NCBI GenBank assembly: GCA_002256395.1
Contig: NKJG01000003.1
Coordinates: 1-64,000 of the forward strand
DNA: 64,000 nucleotides
From: Bacteroidetes bacterium B1(2017)
Lineage (GTDB): Bacteria; Bacteroidota; Bacteroidia; UKL13-3
Reading direction: 5' to 3'
The notes beneath the pieces were generated by a model. The model ran no database searches and was not told the DNA's origin. It saw only the letters and a program-made list of their open reading frames with translations. The position numbers and the translations under genes were made by a program. Below, piece after piece: positions 22,584 to 32,830 of this stretch; positions within the stretch are counted from its first letter, which is position 1, and each line of letters begins with the position of its first letter.

Positions 22584-24528
22584 GTTGAATTGTTTCAAGG
22601 TTTTCAAAAGTATGTTTTTTTTCTTGATTCAGGCGGAAATAGCTCTTAATATAGTCTTGATTTTCTAAGATTTTTGGAGGCGTCTGTTTGTTTTTTAAAT
22701 AAGGCAATTCTAAATAACTCCTGCCTATTAGGTGGAGGTATTGCAAAAATTGTGTGTTGGTTTCATCATATTTAAATTGATAAATACATCTCATGGCTTC
22801 CTCAATTTTACCCATATTAAATAGTACAGCACTTTTATTAAGAATAGCATCGGGCTGTTTGGGTGAAATGGCCAATAGTAAATTGTAATAGGTAATGGCT
22901 TCCTCATGCTTGCCTTCAAACTCGTAAAGGCCTGCTAAATTATTAAGCACATGAACCTGGTACGGGTTTACTTCATATGCCTCCAGAAATAGTTTTTTTG
23001 CAAGAACTGTATTGCCTAAAGAGAAATGTGCCACTCCCAAATACCAGGCAATTGGAATGGAGAAATTATCGATGGAATATACCTCGCGATCAATTTTGTT
23101 TGCTATGGCAATCATGCCCGTAAAGTTGCCGCTGGCATGGGCTTGAATGAGTTTTTTTGCCTCTTTTTCTTGTGGTAGTCTAACAACTGAATTATAAAGC
23201 GAAAAGGAAAATAGTACTCCTGATAGGGTAATAATCCAATAGGCGTTTTTTCTTTTTTCTGTTTTACTAATTTGGTTCGAACCAAAAACAATTGCAAGTA
23301 GTATTGCTACTAAAACTTGATGTTCATTTCGCTCTAATGGAAAATCTACAAGGGCAACAAAAATATAGCCAATAAGGGTAAATAAACATAGAATTAAAAG
23401 CAATTTTTGATGAACTGAGTTGGCTATCTTTAGGTTTTTAAATGCCATGAATAGTGCGCTAATAAATAGCATTAAATAACCCACAAAGCCAATAATGCCA
23501 AGCTCGCTCGCTATCCATAAAAAATCATTATGTGGGCGTTGAAAGGTGGTATATCCATCACTAACCAGGTAATTTGTTTTAAGGAAAGCTTCAAGTCCAT
23601 ACTTAGGAAAATAAATTTGCCAATTGCCAGCGCCTACTCCCATAAAACCATTTTCCTTTATCATTTCAAGAGTATTATTCCATAATAGAATTCGTTCTTG
23701 AATAGTATCGTTATTTAAGATAAGCGTAAATTTTTGAGGGAATTGTAGTACAACAAAAACACATGCTAGGAGGCCTAATAAGTATAAAAACAGAAGAATA
23801 AGAATTTGTTTTTTAGAAGCATTTAAGAGGTGTTTGGCCGCAATGGGTAGGCAAATCATACTTGCTATAATTAATGCTATTAACACCGCCTTGGTTTGTA
23901 TAAGTATTAATGAGCCTAGCATTGCCAGCAGTAGTATACTTGCTACTATTTTTTGGTAGTTTTTTAAATAGGAATAACTGTAAAGCCAAAAAGGAAGGCA
24001 AAGCATTTGAAAAGAAGAGTATAAGTTTTTGTGTCCAAATACAGTTTTAATAGCATACAAATTTTTTTGGTCCCAAAGTTTTATGCCTAAGGAAAGGTTT
24101 TTGTTTACCTCCATGCTAAAATAGATTAGCCCAACAATGCTTGCCAATACTACGCCAATGCTAAGATGTTTTATTGAAAGTAAGCCCGATTGAATGCCTG
24201 TGCTTACTGATAGTAATAGTCCAACATATAAGCATGTTTTACTGAACGAATAATAGGCTTCTTGTTGGTTGTAGGCATACGTAATACTAAGTGCCGAACC
24301 TAAAAGCCAAACAAGTGCAAAGTATACGGGCCATTTGTTTATAGGTAAAAGGATCTGTTTATAATTAAGAGCTAAAATAAGGCACAATAATAGTCCGCCA
24401 AAACACGCAGCCATTTGCCTACTCAGCAGCGTAGGATCAGCCAAAGAACTAATTTGAATAAATGGAATTAAAGCCAATAGGAGGGCTAAAACATAATTGA
24501 AATAAAGAAGGCTTTTGCTTTGTTCCAT
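22576..24528 (-). CDS. O-antigen ligase-like membrane protein with TPR tail
   Basis: The 650-residue protein has about twelve hydrophobic spans over its first 430 residues. The large periplasmic loop contains NGFMGVGAGNWQIYFPKYG and FQRPHNDFLWIASELGIIG, which match the Wzy_C/O-antigen ligase (WaaL-like) signature, including the RPHNDFL motif. The C-terminal third is soluble and TPR-like (LNNLAGLYEFEGKHEEAITYYN). Such proteins ligate or polymerise glycans on the periplasmic face; a glycosyltransferase for O-glycosylation is also possible. ATG 24528 is chosen because a -7 box TATTTTTG (24542-24535) lies just upstream of it. Confidence 0.87.
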   Translation of the reverse strand: MEQSKSLLYFNYVLALLLALIPFIQISSLADPTLLSRQMAACFGGLLLCLILALNYKQILLPINKWPVYFALVWLLGSALSITYAYNQQEAYYSFSKTCLYVGLLLSVSTGIQSGLLSIKHLSIGVVLASIVGLIYFSMEVNKNLSLGIKLWDQKNLYAIKTVFGHKNLYSSFQMLCLPFWLYSYSYLKNYQKIVASILLLAMLGSLILIQTKAVLIALIIASMICLPIAAKHLLNASKKQILILLFLYLLGLLACVFVVLQFPQKFTLILNNDTIQERILLWNNTLEMIKENGFMGVGAGNWQIYFPKYGLEAFLKTNYLVSDGYTTFQRPHNDFLWIASELGIIGFVGYLMLFISALFMAFKNLKIANSVHQKLLLILCLFTLIGYIFVALVDFPLERNEHQVLVAILLAIVFGSNQISKTEKRKNAYWIITLSGVLFSFSLYNSVVRLPQEKEAKKLIQAHASGNFTGMIAIANKIDREVYSIDNFSIPIAWYLGVAHFSLGNTVLAKKLFLEAYEVNPYQVHVLNNLAGLYEFEGKHEEAITYYNLLLAISPKQPDAILNKSAVLFNMGKIEEAMRCIYQFKYDETNTQFLQYLHLIGRSYLELPYLKNKQTPPKILENQDYIKSYFRLNQEKKHTFENLETIQHD

Positions 24529-24841
24529 AAAGGCCAAAAATACGCATTCGTTTTTGCTAAAAAAGTCCCCCACAATTAACCACCAGCCCGAACCCTTTTT
24601 ATGAAAATCAATTAGTTAGCTTTTTGGGAATGTCGCAATTGGGCCTCCAAAGTTCTTCACACCCCCATTTTTTGAAAAGTCGCATTTGAGCGCAAAAATG
24701 CCCTTGAAGGCCAAGTAAATAAACGCTTTTCCCAAAAAACTGGAAATGTGTAAAAGTTGGATTTTTCCACAAAAGTGGGAGAAAGTGGTGAAAAGTGGAA
24801 AATTGTTTCTATTTTTACGCTGTAATCGCTCAACACTAGTA
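24529..24841. other. Divergent intergenic region upstream of mraZ
   Basis: This 313-base stretch separates the O-antigen-ligase-like gene from mraZ. It holds a minus-strand -7 box (24535-24542) for the ligase-like gene and the MraZ-box repeats (24771-24800) for the dcw cluster. An open frame runs antisense through part of it, but its composition and lack of recognisable product argue that it is not a gene. Confidence 0.6.
24771..24800 (+). promoter_or_regulatory. MraZ-box direct repeats upstream of mraZ
   Basis: Three perfectly phased 10-bp repeats lie 42 bases upstream of mraZ: AAAAGTGGGA, GAAAGTGGTG and AAAAGTGGAA. A fourth degenerate unit (AAAAGTTGG) lies at 24752-24760, also in 10-bp phase. 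Known MraZ operators are sets of short direct repeats, TGGGN in E. coli and AAAGTG-type in Mycoplasma, spaced by one helical turn. Autoregulation of the dcw cluster by MraZ is therefore likely. Confidence 0.78.
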
Positions 24842-25312
24842 ATGACGCAACTCAACGGAGAATTCGAATGTAAAATGGACGCCAAGGGAAGGTTAATGAT
24901 TCCCTCTGCTTTAAAAAAGCAGTTGCCGGAAGCGGCAAAGGATTCGTTTTTCATTAACCGTGGTTTTGAAAAATGCTGTGTGATGTACCCAAGCAATGAA
25001 TGGAAATTGATTGCTGCCGAAATAGATAAGTTGAGTGATTACATTCAAAAGGAACGCACCTTTAAAAGATACTTTTTAAGAGGAGCTAGCAAATTAGAAA
25101 TGGATGCTGCTTCACGTGTGTTAATTCCAAAACAACTTCAAGAGTTTGCCGATTTAAAAGGAGAGCTCGTTTTATTAGCTTATGGCAATAAAGTAGAAAT
25201 CTGGAATAAGGCAGAGTATGATAAAATGCTTAGCGAAGAGCCTTCAGATTTTAGTGCCTTGGCAGAAGAGGTAATGAGCAAACGTAAAAAGGAGGATGAA
25301 GATGGAAAATAA
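24842..25312 (+). CDS. mraZ: Transcriptional regulator MraZ
   Basis: The 156-residue protein consists of two SpoVT/AbrB-like half-domains with the characteristic signatures DAKGRLMIP (about 14-22) and DAASRVLIPKQL (about 88-99). MraZ forms a ring-shaped oligomer and represses its own dcw operon. I chose ATG 24842 (MTQLNGEFECKMDAKGR) because the upstream extension would read through the operator repeats. First gene of the dcw cluster; the end overlaps rsmH by 11 bases. Confidence 0.96.
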   Translation: MTQLNGEFECKMDAKGRLMIPSALKKQLPEAAKDSFFINRGFEKCCVMYPSNEWKLIAAEIDKLSDYIQKERTFKRYFLRGASKLEMDAASRVLIPKQLQEFADLKGELVLLAYGNKVEIWNKAEYDKMLSEEPSDFSALAEEVMSKRKKEDEDGK

Positions 25313-26219
25313 ATACCATGCTCCTGTTTTATTGGCCGAGTGTTTAGAGGGTTTACATATTCACCCAAATGGTAGATATGTAGATGTAACCTTTGGTGGT
25401 GGTGGGCATTCAAAAGCCATCCTGAACCAATTAAATGAAAAGGGTGTATTAATAGCGTTCGACCAGGATGAAGATGCGAAAGCAAATTTGCCTGAAGATG
25501 GTCGTATTGTTTTTATAGATCAAAATTTTGAGTTTATAAAGAACCATTTGGCCTACCAAAAGTTATTGCCTGTTGATGGAATCTTAGCCGATTTAGGTGT
25601 GTCGTCGCATCAGTTTGATGAAGCTGATAGAGGTTTCTCGTTTAGGTTTGATGATGCTGATTTGGATATGCGCATGTATACGGAAGCAGGTATGTCTGCT
25701 AGTGAAGTTTTAAATACTTATAGCGAACAACAATTGGCGGATGTGTTTTATCAATACGGTGAGCTAAATAATGCGAAATCATTATCTAGAGAGATAGTTC
25801 AGTTTCGTGCAGCTAGGCCTATTCGTAAGGTAAAAGATATTAAAGAAGCTCTTTTAAAATATACACCCAAGTTTGGTGATTATAAATTTTTTGCTCAGGT
25901 GTTTCAAGCCTTGCGAATAGAGGTGAACCGCGAGATGGAAGTATTAAAAAACTTTCTAATGCAGGTGCCAGAAGTATTAAAACCAAACGGACGATTAGTG
26001 GTAATGAGTTACCATTCTTTAGAAGACCGATTGGTGAAAAATTTTATTGCCAGCGGAAATTTCAATGGCGATGTAGATAAAGATTTTTATGGGAATGTGA
26101 ATAAGCCTTTAGAGGCTTTGAACAGAAAAGTAATTACTGCCTCAGCCGAAGAGCTGGAGCGGAATCCGAGATCGAGAAGTGCAAAATTAAGAATAGCTGA
26201 AAAGCGCTCAGATAAGTAA
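25302..26219 (+). CDS. rsmH: 16S rRNA (cytosine-1402-N4)-methyltransferase RsmH
   Basis: The 305-residue protein starts MENKYHAPVLLAECLEGL. It contains the SAM-binding VDVTFGGGGHSKAIL, the LADLGVSSHQFDEADRGFSFR block and RLVVMSYHSLEDRLVKNF, all diagnostic of RsmH (MraW). It methylates C1402 of 16S rRNA at the P-site. The ATG at 25302 is preceded by a GGAGG Shine-Dalgarno (25291-25295), unusual for this genome and a good reason to prefer it over ATG 25296. Stop and ftsL start overlap by one base. Confidence 0.97.
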   Translation: MENKYHAPVLLAECLEGLHIHPNGRYVDVTFGGGGHSKAILNQLNEKGVLIAFDQDEDAKANLPEDGRIVFIDQNFEFIKNHLAYQKLLPVDGILADLGVSSHQFDEADRGFSFRFDDADLDMRMYTEAGMSASEVLNTYSEQQLADVFYQYGELNNAKSLSREIVQFRAARPIRKVKDIKEALLKYTPKFGDYKFFAQVFQALRIEVNREMEVLKNFLMQVPEVLKPNGRLVVMSYHSLEDRLVKNFIASGNFNGDVDKDFYGNVNKPLEALNRKVITASAEELERNPRSRSAKLRIAEKRSDK

Positions 26220-26605
26220 TGAATAGGATTGTTACAGAAGAAGAATCAAGTGCCAAAAAAGCGCCTGATCAGGATAGTCGCAATTTTACCGAAACGGTGA
26301 AGCGCTTTGCCGACTTCGACTTTAGTATTAATCCTGAGCAAATTCTTACGCAATTGCCTTTTGTTATATATCTGTGTGTGTTGGTAATACTCTTTATTTA
26401 TAACAGTCACCGCTCTGAAAAATTAGTGCGCGATACAGATAAATTAAACAAGGAAGTAAAGGATTTAAGAAGCGAATATATAAGTGAATTAAGTGAGTTA
26501 ATGGGAGAGAGCAGACAATCAAATGTTGCTAAAAAATTGGCTCCTTTTGGAATAAAAGAATTAAAAACACCACCAAGCAAAATTACCTACAGTGGCAAAC
26601 AATAG
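26219..26605 (+). CDS. ftsL: FtsL-like cell division protein
   Basis: This 128-residue bitopic protein has a cytoplasmic N-terminus, one transmembrane helix (about 45-61, LPFVIYLCVLVILFIYN) and a periplasmic coiled coil (RDTDKLNKEVKDLRSEYISELSEL as the visible heptad run). It corresponds to FtsL/DivIC proteins, which join FtsB and FtsQ in activating FtsWI. FtsL is poorly conserved, so the call rests on topology and on its fixed place between rsmH and ftsI. It overlaps rsmH by one base and ftsI by 14. Confidence 0.88.
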   Translation: MNRIVTEEESSAKKAPDQDSRNFTETVKRFADFDFSINPEQILTQLPFVIYLCVLVILFIYNSHRSEKLVRDTDKLNKEVKDLRSEYISELSELMGESRQSNVAKKLAPFGIKELKTPPSKITYSGKQ

Positions 26606-28742
26606 TAGTACAACAAATACCAGAAAGGCAATCTTGATCCGAATGACACTTGTGTTTTCGGGCATGTTTGTTTTTGCAGTTATGGTACTCTATACTGTTT
26701 TTAAAATTCAAGTTTTTGAAGGTAAGCATTGGCGCAGTATGGCCGATAGCTTGAGTACACGAGTTTTTGAAATTGAAGCAGTGCGTGGAAATATTTTTGA
26801 TTGCAAAGGAAATTTATTGGCTACCTCCATGCCCATTTATGATGTGCGCATAGATGCCAAAGCTCCTGCTTTTATGGATGAAGAGTTGTTTCAAAATAGC
26901 ATCGATTCTTTAGCCAATCAATTATCAAGTTTATTTAATGATCAACCTGCTTTAGCGTATAAAAAAAGTTTGGTTCGAGCCAAAAAAGAAGGAAGCAGAT
27001 ACCTGCTTTTTAAACGCAGAATTACCTACCACCAAATGCGTGCGCTTACCAAGATGCCTTTGTTTAGAATGGGGAAATACAAAGGTGGCTTATTGCTTAC
27101 AGAGCGCACCAGACGCGAGAAGCCATTTGGTTTGTTAGCCGAACGCACCATTGGATTTAAGCAAGAAATAGGTGGAATTAAAGTAGGTTTGGAGGGTTTC
27201 TTTGATGATAATTTAAGTGGTAAAAGCGGCAAGCATGTAATGCAACGTATTGCGGGCGGTACATGGATTCCAATTGATGATGAGTTAATGATTGATGCGC
27301 AACAAGGCAGAGATATAGTAACCACATTAGATATTAATTTACAAGATGTAGCAGAAAATGCATTATTAAATACCTTAATAGAAAACGATGCCGAGTATGG
27401 CACGGCTATTTTAATGGAAGTGGCAACTGGAGAGTTAAAGGCTGTAGCCAATCTTACTCGCGAATCGGAAGGGGTTTATGCCGAGAAATATAATTATGCT
27501 GTTGGCGAAAGTGTAGAGCCAGGCTCTACGTTTAAATTGGTTTCTACTATGGCTTTATTAGAAGATGGTTTTATGAAGCCAACAGACCATGTAGATGCAG
27601 AGGGCGGAGAAAAAAGATTTTGTAATGTAACTATGAAGGACTCTCATTTGGGTACGGGTGTAATTACGTTACAAGAGGCTTTTGAACATTCATCAAATGT
27701 TGCTTTTGGAAAGTTAATGCAAAAGTTCTATGCTAAAAATCCCAACAAAGTATACAGTCATTATAAAGATTTAGGATTAACAGAGAAATTAAACTTGCAG
27801 CTTGCAGGTGTTGGTGCGCCTATAGTTAAGAGTCCTAGCAATAAATCTTGGAGCTGTACCAGTTTGCCTTATATGGCTATTGGTTATGAGCTTCAAATTA
27901 CTCCGCTGCAATTATTAACGGTTTATAATACCATTGCTAATAATGGAGTTTTGGTTAAACCTCTTTTAGTAAAAACTATTGAGCAAAATGGTAAAGTAAT
28001 AAAGAATTATCCAACTGTTGTGTTGAACCAACAGGTTTGCAAACCAGAAGTTGTAAAACAATTACGTGGGATGATGGAAGGTGTTGTGTTACGTGGTACT
28101 GCCTCTTTATTAAAAAGCGATTTTTACACGTATGCTGGTAAAACCGGAACAGCTGTTGTTGCCAATAATAAAAGGGGTTACAAGGCTGGTGGTGGTAAAA
28201 GTTACCGCGCTTCTTTCTGTGGTTATTTCCCTGCCGAAAATCCAAAGTACTCGTGCTTTGTAATGATTAGCCAGCCACGTAAAGAAAATTATTATGCTGC
28301 AAAAGTTGCCTTGCCTGTATTTAAAGAAATAGCAGATAAGGTATATGCAAGCGCGCTGAACCTACACCGCGAATTAAAGTTTACCAATCCTTATAACACA
28401 ACTGATTTACCAGTGATAGCGATGGCTGATAAGCAAGATGTAAAAGAGATTTTAAACCAGGTAAAACTTTCTTCTCATTTTCATAACGATTCTATTCATC
28501 AAGATGAAACGGATTGGGTAAGTGGTGAGGTGCAAGATAATTCGGTGGCTATGCAACCACGTATTGTAGTGGCTGGCAAAATGCCCGATGTACGCGGCAT
28601 GGGAGCTAAAGATGCGTTATACCTTTTGGAACGCAAAGGGGTTCGCGTGGAATTAAAGGGCATGGGAAAAGTTAAAAAACAAAGCATTGCTCCAGGTTCA
28701 CTTTTAAGAAAATTTCAAACCATTCAATTACAATTAAGTTAA
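26592..28742 (+). CDS. ftsI: Division-specific penicillin-binding protein (FtsI/PBP3)
   Basis: The 716-residue class B transpeptidase has one membrane anchor (about 15-38), a PBP dimerisation domain and a transpeptidase domain. Its active-site motifs are intact: SxxK at Ser312 (STFK), SxN at 367-369 (SSN) and KTGT at 517-520. A single C-terminal PASTA domain (MPDVRGMGAKDALYLLERKG) precedes the end. It cross-links septal peptidoglycan with FtsW. The start is GTG at 26592, overlapping ftsL; the next in-frame ATG would remove residues before the membrane helix. Confidence 0.95.
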   Translation: MANNSSTTNTRKAILIRMTLVFSGMFVFAVMVLYTVFKIQVFEGKHWRSMADSLSTRVFEIEAVRGNIFDCKGNLLATSMPIYDVRIDAKAPAFMDEELFQNSIDSLANQLSSLFNDQPALAYKKSLVRAKKEGSRYLLFKRRITYHQMRALTKMPLFRMGKYKGGLLLTERTRREKPFGLLAERTIGFKQEIGGIKVGLEGFFDDNLSGKSGKHVMQRIAGGTWIPIDDELMIDAQQGRDIVTTLDINLQDVAENALLNTLIENDAEYGTAILMEVATGELKAVANLTRESEGVYAEKYNYAVGESVEPGSTFKLVSTMALLEDGFMKPTDHVDAEGGEKRFCNVTMKDSHLGTGVITLQEAFEHSSNVAFGKLMQKFYAKNPNKVYSHYKDLGLTEKLNLQLAGVGAPIVKSPSNKSWSCTSLPYMAIGYELQITPLQLLTVYNTIANNGVLVKPLLVKTIEQNGKVIKNYPTVVLNQQVCKPEVVKQLRGMMEGVVLRGTASLLKSDFYTYAGKTGTAVVANNKRGYKAGGGKSYRASFCGYFPAENPKYSCFVMISQPRKENYYAAKVALPVFKEIADKVYASALNLHRELKFTNPYNTTDLPVIAMADKQDVKEILNQVKLSSHFHNDSIHQDETDWVSGEVQDNSVAMQPRIVVAGKMPDVRGMGAKDALYLLERKGVRVELKGMGKVKKQSIAPGSLLRKFQTIQLQLS

Positions 28743-28744
28743 GC

Positions 28745-30208
28745 ATGCATTTACTTGAACATATACTTTCGGGCATAGATACAAAGAGTATCCAGGGCCC
28801 ACGTATGCAAGAGATTTCTTTGCTAACATTCGACTCTCGCGAGGCAAGTGCTGGAAGTTTGTTCTTTGCCATTAAAGGTAGTGCTGCCGATGGTCATGCC
28901 TATATTCAACAGGTTATTGATAAAGGTTGTACCGTTGTTGTTTGCGAAGATTTACCTGCTCAATTAAGTGCTTCGGTTTGTTATATAGAGGTTGCCAATA
29001 CAAGTGCTTGCATGGGTATGGCAGCTGCAAATTTTTATGAGCATCCTAGTTCTGAGTTGAAATTAGTGGCCATTACAGGTACAAACGGAAAAACTACCGT
29101 GGCTACTTTGTTATTCAATTTGTTTCGTTCTTTTGGTCATTCATGTGGTTTGCTTTCTACGGTTCAAAATCAAATTAATGAAGAGGTAATTCCTTCCACC
29201 CATACTACCCCCGATTCTATTAGAATTAACGCTTTGTTGCGCACTATGGTAGATAGTGGTTGTGAGTATTGTTTTATGGAGGCTAGCTCACATGCTATCC
29301 ATCAAAATAGAATTAAAGGATTACACTTTGCTGGGGTAGCATTTACCAATATTACACACGATCATTTAGATTATCACAAAACGTTTGACGAGTATATTAA
29401 AGCTAAGAAAAAGTTGTTTGATGAGGTTAATGAAGATGCTTTTGCCTTAACCAATAAAGATGATAAAAATGGTTTAGTGATGTTGCAAAATACCCGCGCA
29501 ACCCGCTATTCATATGGTATTAGGATGATGGCCGATTTTAAAGCCAAGATTCTTGAAAGCGATTTCAATGGCATGTTGCTAAACCTAGATGGCGAAGAGG
29601 CTTGGTTTAGATTGGTTGGCAATTTTAATGCCTATAACCTTTTATTAGTGTATGGTGCTGCTTATTTATTGGGTAAAGAAAAGCATGAAATTATTACTCA
29701 TTTAAGCAGCCTAAATTCTGTAAAGGGAAGATTTGATTATGTACGTTCTACCAATGGCATTATTGGTATTGTAGATTATGCGCATACTCCTGATGCTTTG
29801 TTAAATGTGCTCGAAACTATTAATGAGGTTAGAAATGGCAACGAGGAATTGGTAACTGTTATTGGTTGTGGTGGAAATAGGGATGCCGCCAAACGTCCTG
29901 TAATGGCAGAGGTTGCTTGTAACTTAAGTACTCGTGTTATACTTACTTCTGATAATCCTCGTAACGAAGAGCCTGAGGCAATTTTAGATGAAATGAGCAA
30001 GGGTATTCCTGCTATTCATTATAAGAAATCGCTGCGTATTACCGACCGTAAGGAGGCTATTAAAACGGCGGTGAGTATGGCTAAGCCGGGCGATATTATT
30101 CTAGTGGCTGGTAAAGGTCATGAGAATTACCAAGAGATAAAAGGTGTTAAACATCCTTTTGATGATAAAGCACTATTGCAAGAATTTTTTGAATTATTCC
30201 AAATCTGA
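28745..30208 (+). CDS. murE: UDP-MurNAc-L-Ala-D-Glu:diaminopimelate ligase
   Basis: The 487-residue Mur ligase adds the third residue of the peptidoglycan stem peptide. The ATP-binding motif [11 protein letters not shown] lies near residue 112. The DNPR motif at 403-406, followed by NEEP, indicates meso-diaminopimelate rather than lysine, so this organism should have DAP-type peptidoglycan. The C-terminal domain carries [12 protein letters not shown]. It lies two bases after ftsI. Confidence 0.97.
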   Translation: MHLLEHILSGIDTKSIQGPRMQEISLLTFDSREASAGSLFFAIKGSAADGHAYIQQVIDKGCTVVVCEDLPAQLSASVCYIEVANTSACMGMAAANFYEHPSSELKLVAITGTNGKTTVATLLFNLFRSFGHSCGLLSTVQNQINEEVIPSTHTTPDSIRINALLRTMVDSGCEYCFMEASSHAIHQNRIKGLHFAGVAFTNITHDHLDYHKTFDEYIKAKKKLFDEVNEDAFALTNKDDKNGLVMLQNTRATRYSYGIRMMADFKAKILESDFNGMLLNLDGEEAWFRLVGNFNAYNLLLVYGAAYLLGKEKHEIITHLSSLNSVKGRFDYVRSTNGIIGIVDYAHTPDALLNVLETINEVRNGNEELVTVIGCGGNRDAAKRPVMAEVACNLSTRVILTSDNPRNEEPEAILDEMSKGIPAIHYKKSLRITDRKEAIKTAVSMAKPGDIILVAGKGHENYQEIKGVKHPFDDKALLQEFFELFQI

Positions 30209-30219
30209 ATTTAATTAAT

Positions 30220-31476
30220 ATGCTATACTACTTTTTTAATTATTTAAACGATCAGTACAATTTTCCTGGAGCAGGGATGTTTCAATACATCTCGTTTAGA
30301 GCTGCCATGGCAATTATGATGTCGCTCTTTATCTCTTTGGTGTATGGAAAAACACTGATTAATAAATTGCGTGATTTGCAGGTAAGCGATGAAATACGCA
30401 ACCTAGGTTTAGAAGGTGAGCAACAAAAGAAGGGTACTCCTACTATGGGTGGACTCATTATTTTGGCGGCTATTTTAATCCCTACCTTTCTATTTGCTCG
30501 TATCAATAATGTATATATCATTTTAATTATGGTATCTACCATTTGGCTAGGATTAATAGGTTTCTTAGACGATTATATTAAAGTATTTAAGAAAAATAAA
30601 GAAGGCCTTGCAGGTAGATTTAAAATATTGGGTCAGGTTGGTTTAGGATTTATTGTAGCTACTACTTTATACTTTAACCAGCATGTAAAAACAAAAGAGT
30701 TTTACCACCCAAATGAGGTAACAGAAGAGTTTATTAAAGAACAAAATTTAATGCCTCAGGTAATTAGTGGCGAGTTAATGTTGGTTAAAGATCATAAGGC
30801 AACAACCACTACAATTCCTTTCTTTAAATCCAGCGAATTTGATTATGCCGATATGCTAAAGTTTATCGGTTCAAGCTATAAAGATTATAACTATCTCATT
30901 TATTTATTGGTGGTAATCTTCATTATCACCGCAGTTTCAAATGGGGCTAATATTACCGATGGTATTGATGGTTTAGCTGCTGGTACCTCGGCTATAATCT
31001 CCTTTGTACTGGGCATATTTGCCTATATAAGTGGGAATATAATTTTCTCTAAATACCTTAATATAATGTATATCCCGCACCTAGAGGAAATGGTAATTTT
31101 TGCGGGTGCCCTAGTTGGAGCATGTATTGGTTTCTTATGGTATAATGCCTTCCCTGCTCAAGTGTTTATGGGCGATACCGGAAGTTTAGCTTTAGGTGGA
31201 ATTATTGCTGCCTTTTCTATTATGGTTCGTAAAGAACTTTTAATACCTATTCTATGTGGAATATTTTTAGTAGAGAATTTATCTGTAATGATGCAGGTAA
31301 GCTACTTTAAATATACCAAGCGAAAGTATGGCGAGGGTCGAAGAATATTTAAAATGTCGCCACTTCACCATCATTACCAAAAGAGCGGTTTTCATGAGTC
31401 TAAAATTGTAACTCGCTTTTGGATTATTGGAATTCTGTTGGCTATTGTAACCATTATAACCCTTAAAGTTAGATAA
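30220..31476 (+). CDS. mraY: Phospho-MurNAc-pentapeptide transferase MraY
   Basis: The 418-residue polytopic membrane protein makes lipid I from UDP-MurNAc-pentapeptide and undecaprenyl phosphate. The signatures are [11 protein letters not shown] (about 68-78), [11 protein letters not shown] with catalytic Asp pair, [15 protein letters not shown], and [12 protein letters not shown]. The histidine-rich [13 protein letters not shown] is the cytoplasmic loop typical of MraY. An extra soluble stretch around residues 155-215 makes it longer than the E. coli enzyme, as is usual in Bacteroidota. Confidence 0.97.
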   Translation: MLYYFFNYLNDQYNFPGAGMFQYISFRAAMAIMMSLFISLVYGKTLINKLRDLQVSDEIRNLGLEGEQQKKGTPTMGGLIILAAILIPTFLFARINNVYIILIMVSTIWLGLIGFLDDYIKVFKKNKEGLAGRFKILGQVGLGFIVATTLYFNQHVKTKEFYHPNEVTEEFIKEQNLMPQVISGELMLVKDHKATTTTIPFFKSSEFDYADMLKFIGSSYKDYNYLIYLLVVIFIITAVSNGANITDGIDGLAAGTSAIISFVLGIFAYISGNIIFSKYLNIMYIPHLEEMVIFAGALVGACIGFLWYNAFPAQVFMGDTGSLALGGIIAAFSIMVRKELLIPILCGIFLVENLSVMMQVSYFKYTKRKYGEGRRIFKMSPLHHHYQKSGFHESKIVTRFWIIGILLAIVTIITLKVR

Positions 31477-31478
31477 GC

Positions 31479-32825
31479 ATGAGCCAACGAATAGTAATAT
31501 TAGGAAGCGGCGAAAGCGGAACAGGTGCTGCACTTCTAGCCAAGCAAAAAGGCTTTGATGTGTTTGTTTCTGATAAGGGAAGCATCGCTCAAAAGTATAA
31601 AGATGAGTTGCTTGAAATGGGTGTTGCTTTTGAAGAGGGCATGCACACCGAGGAGCTTATTTTAAATGCCACTGAGGTAATTAAAAGCCCAGGTATACCA
31701 GAAAAAAACGATTTGGTAAAAGCCATTCGTAAAGCGGGTATTCCTATTATAAATGAATTAGAGTTTGCTGCGAGATATACTTCTGCCTATAAAATATGTA
31801 TCACTGGTACCAACGGAAAAACTACCACTACTTCCTTGGTGTATCATTTACTACAAAAGGCAGGCTTAAATGTTGCTGTTGCGGGCAATATTGGAATTAG
31901 CATGTGCCGCATGGTTGCTACAGGTTCATACGAATATTATGTATTGGAGATTAGCAGTTTTCAATTAGATGATATGTATGATTTTAAAGCCGATATGGCC
32001 ATTATCTGCAATATCACTCCCGATCATTTAGATCGCTACGAGTATGAGTTGCAAAACTATGTGAAATCTAAGTTTCGCATTACTCGCAACCAAGATGAGA
32101 AGTGTTTATTGGTTTACTGCGCCGATGATGAGTTAACCATAAACAACCTTTCCTTAATTGAAGGAAACGCAAAACGTCTTCCATTTTCACACGATGTAGA
32201 AACCATTCCTGGTGCCTATATCAAAGACCAACAAATTGTAATCAACTTAAACGAAAATCAATCAAATCAATTCACCATGTATACTTCAGAACTAACACTT
32301 AGAGGCCGTCACAACGCCTACAACTCCATGGCTGCAGCCATTATCGCTAATGCATTGGAGATTCGCAAAGATGTGATCCGCGAAGGATTAATGGATTTCC
32401 AAAATGTAGAACATCGCTTAGAGTACGTTGCCACCGTACGCGGCGTTGATTTTATTAACGATTCAAAAGCAACCAATGTAAACTCTGCTTGGTATGCTCT
32501 AGAAAGTATGGATAAGCCAGTAATCTGGGTAGTGGGTGGTGTAGATAAAGGAAATGATTACAACATGTTAAAAGAACTTGTGAAATCTAAAGTGCGCATT
32601 ATTGTTTGCCTTGGTGTAGACAATGCTCGTATTCACGAAGCTTTTTCAACAGATGTAGACATGATTCTAAATACCTCTAGTGCGCAAGAAGCAGTACATG
32701 TGGCAGCAAAAATGAGCAAGCCTGGCGAAACCGTTTTATTATCGCCAGCATGTGCATCATTTGATTTATTTAAAAACTACGAAGATAGAGGTCGCCAATT
32801 TAAGGCAGCCGTTAGATCTTTGTAA
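31479..32825 (+). CDS. murD: UDP-MurNAc-L-alanine:D-glutamate ligase
   Basis: The 448-residue ligase adds D-Glu to UDP-MurNAc-L-Ala. It has an N-terminal Rossmann-like UDP-binding domain (VILGSGESGTGAALLA, about 5-20), the ATP-binding [14 protein letters not shown] (about 108-121), and a C-terminal domain with LSPACASFDLFKNYEDRG, a MurD-specific sequence. It starts two bases after the mraY stop (tightly coupled). Its stop is followed by the hairpin at 32831-32866. Confidence 0.97.
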   Translation: MSQRIVILGSGESGTGAALLAKQKGFDVFVSDKGSIAQKYKDELLEMGVAFEEGMHTEELILNATEVIKSPGIPEKNDLVKAIRKAGIPIINELEFAARYTSAYKICITGTNGKTTTTSLVYHLLQKAGLNVAVAGNIGISMCRMVATGSYEYYVLEISSFQLDDMYDFKADMAIICNITPDHLDRYEYELQNYVKSKFRITRNQDEKCLLVYCADDELTINNLSLIEGNAKRLPFSHDVETIPGAYIKDQQIVINLNENQSNQFTMYTSELTLRGRHNAYNSMAAAIIANALEIRKDVIREGLMDFQNVEHRLEYVATVRGVDFINDSKATNVNSAWYALESMDKPVIWVVGGVDKGNDYNMLKELVKSKVRIIVCLGVDNARIHEAFSTDVDMILNTSSAQEAVHVAAKMSKPGETVLLSPACASFDLFKNYEDRGRQFKAAVRSL

Positions 32826-32830
32826 AATAC

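Noticed and set aside
24616-24996. Minus-strand open frame across the mraZ promoter
   Set aside because: It overlaps the MraZ boxes and the mraZ start and has no recognisable product.
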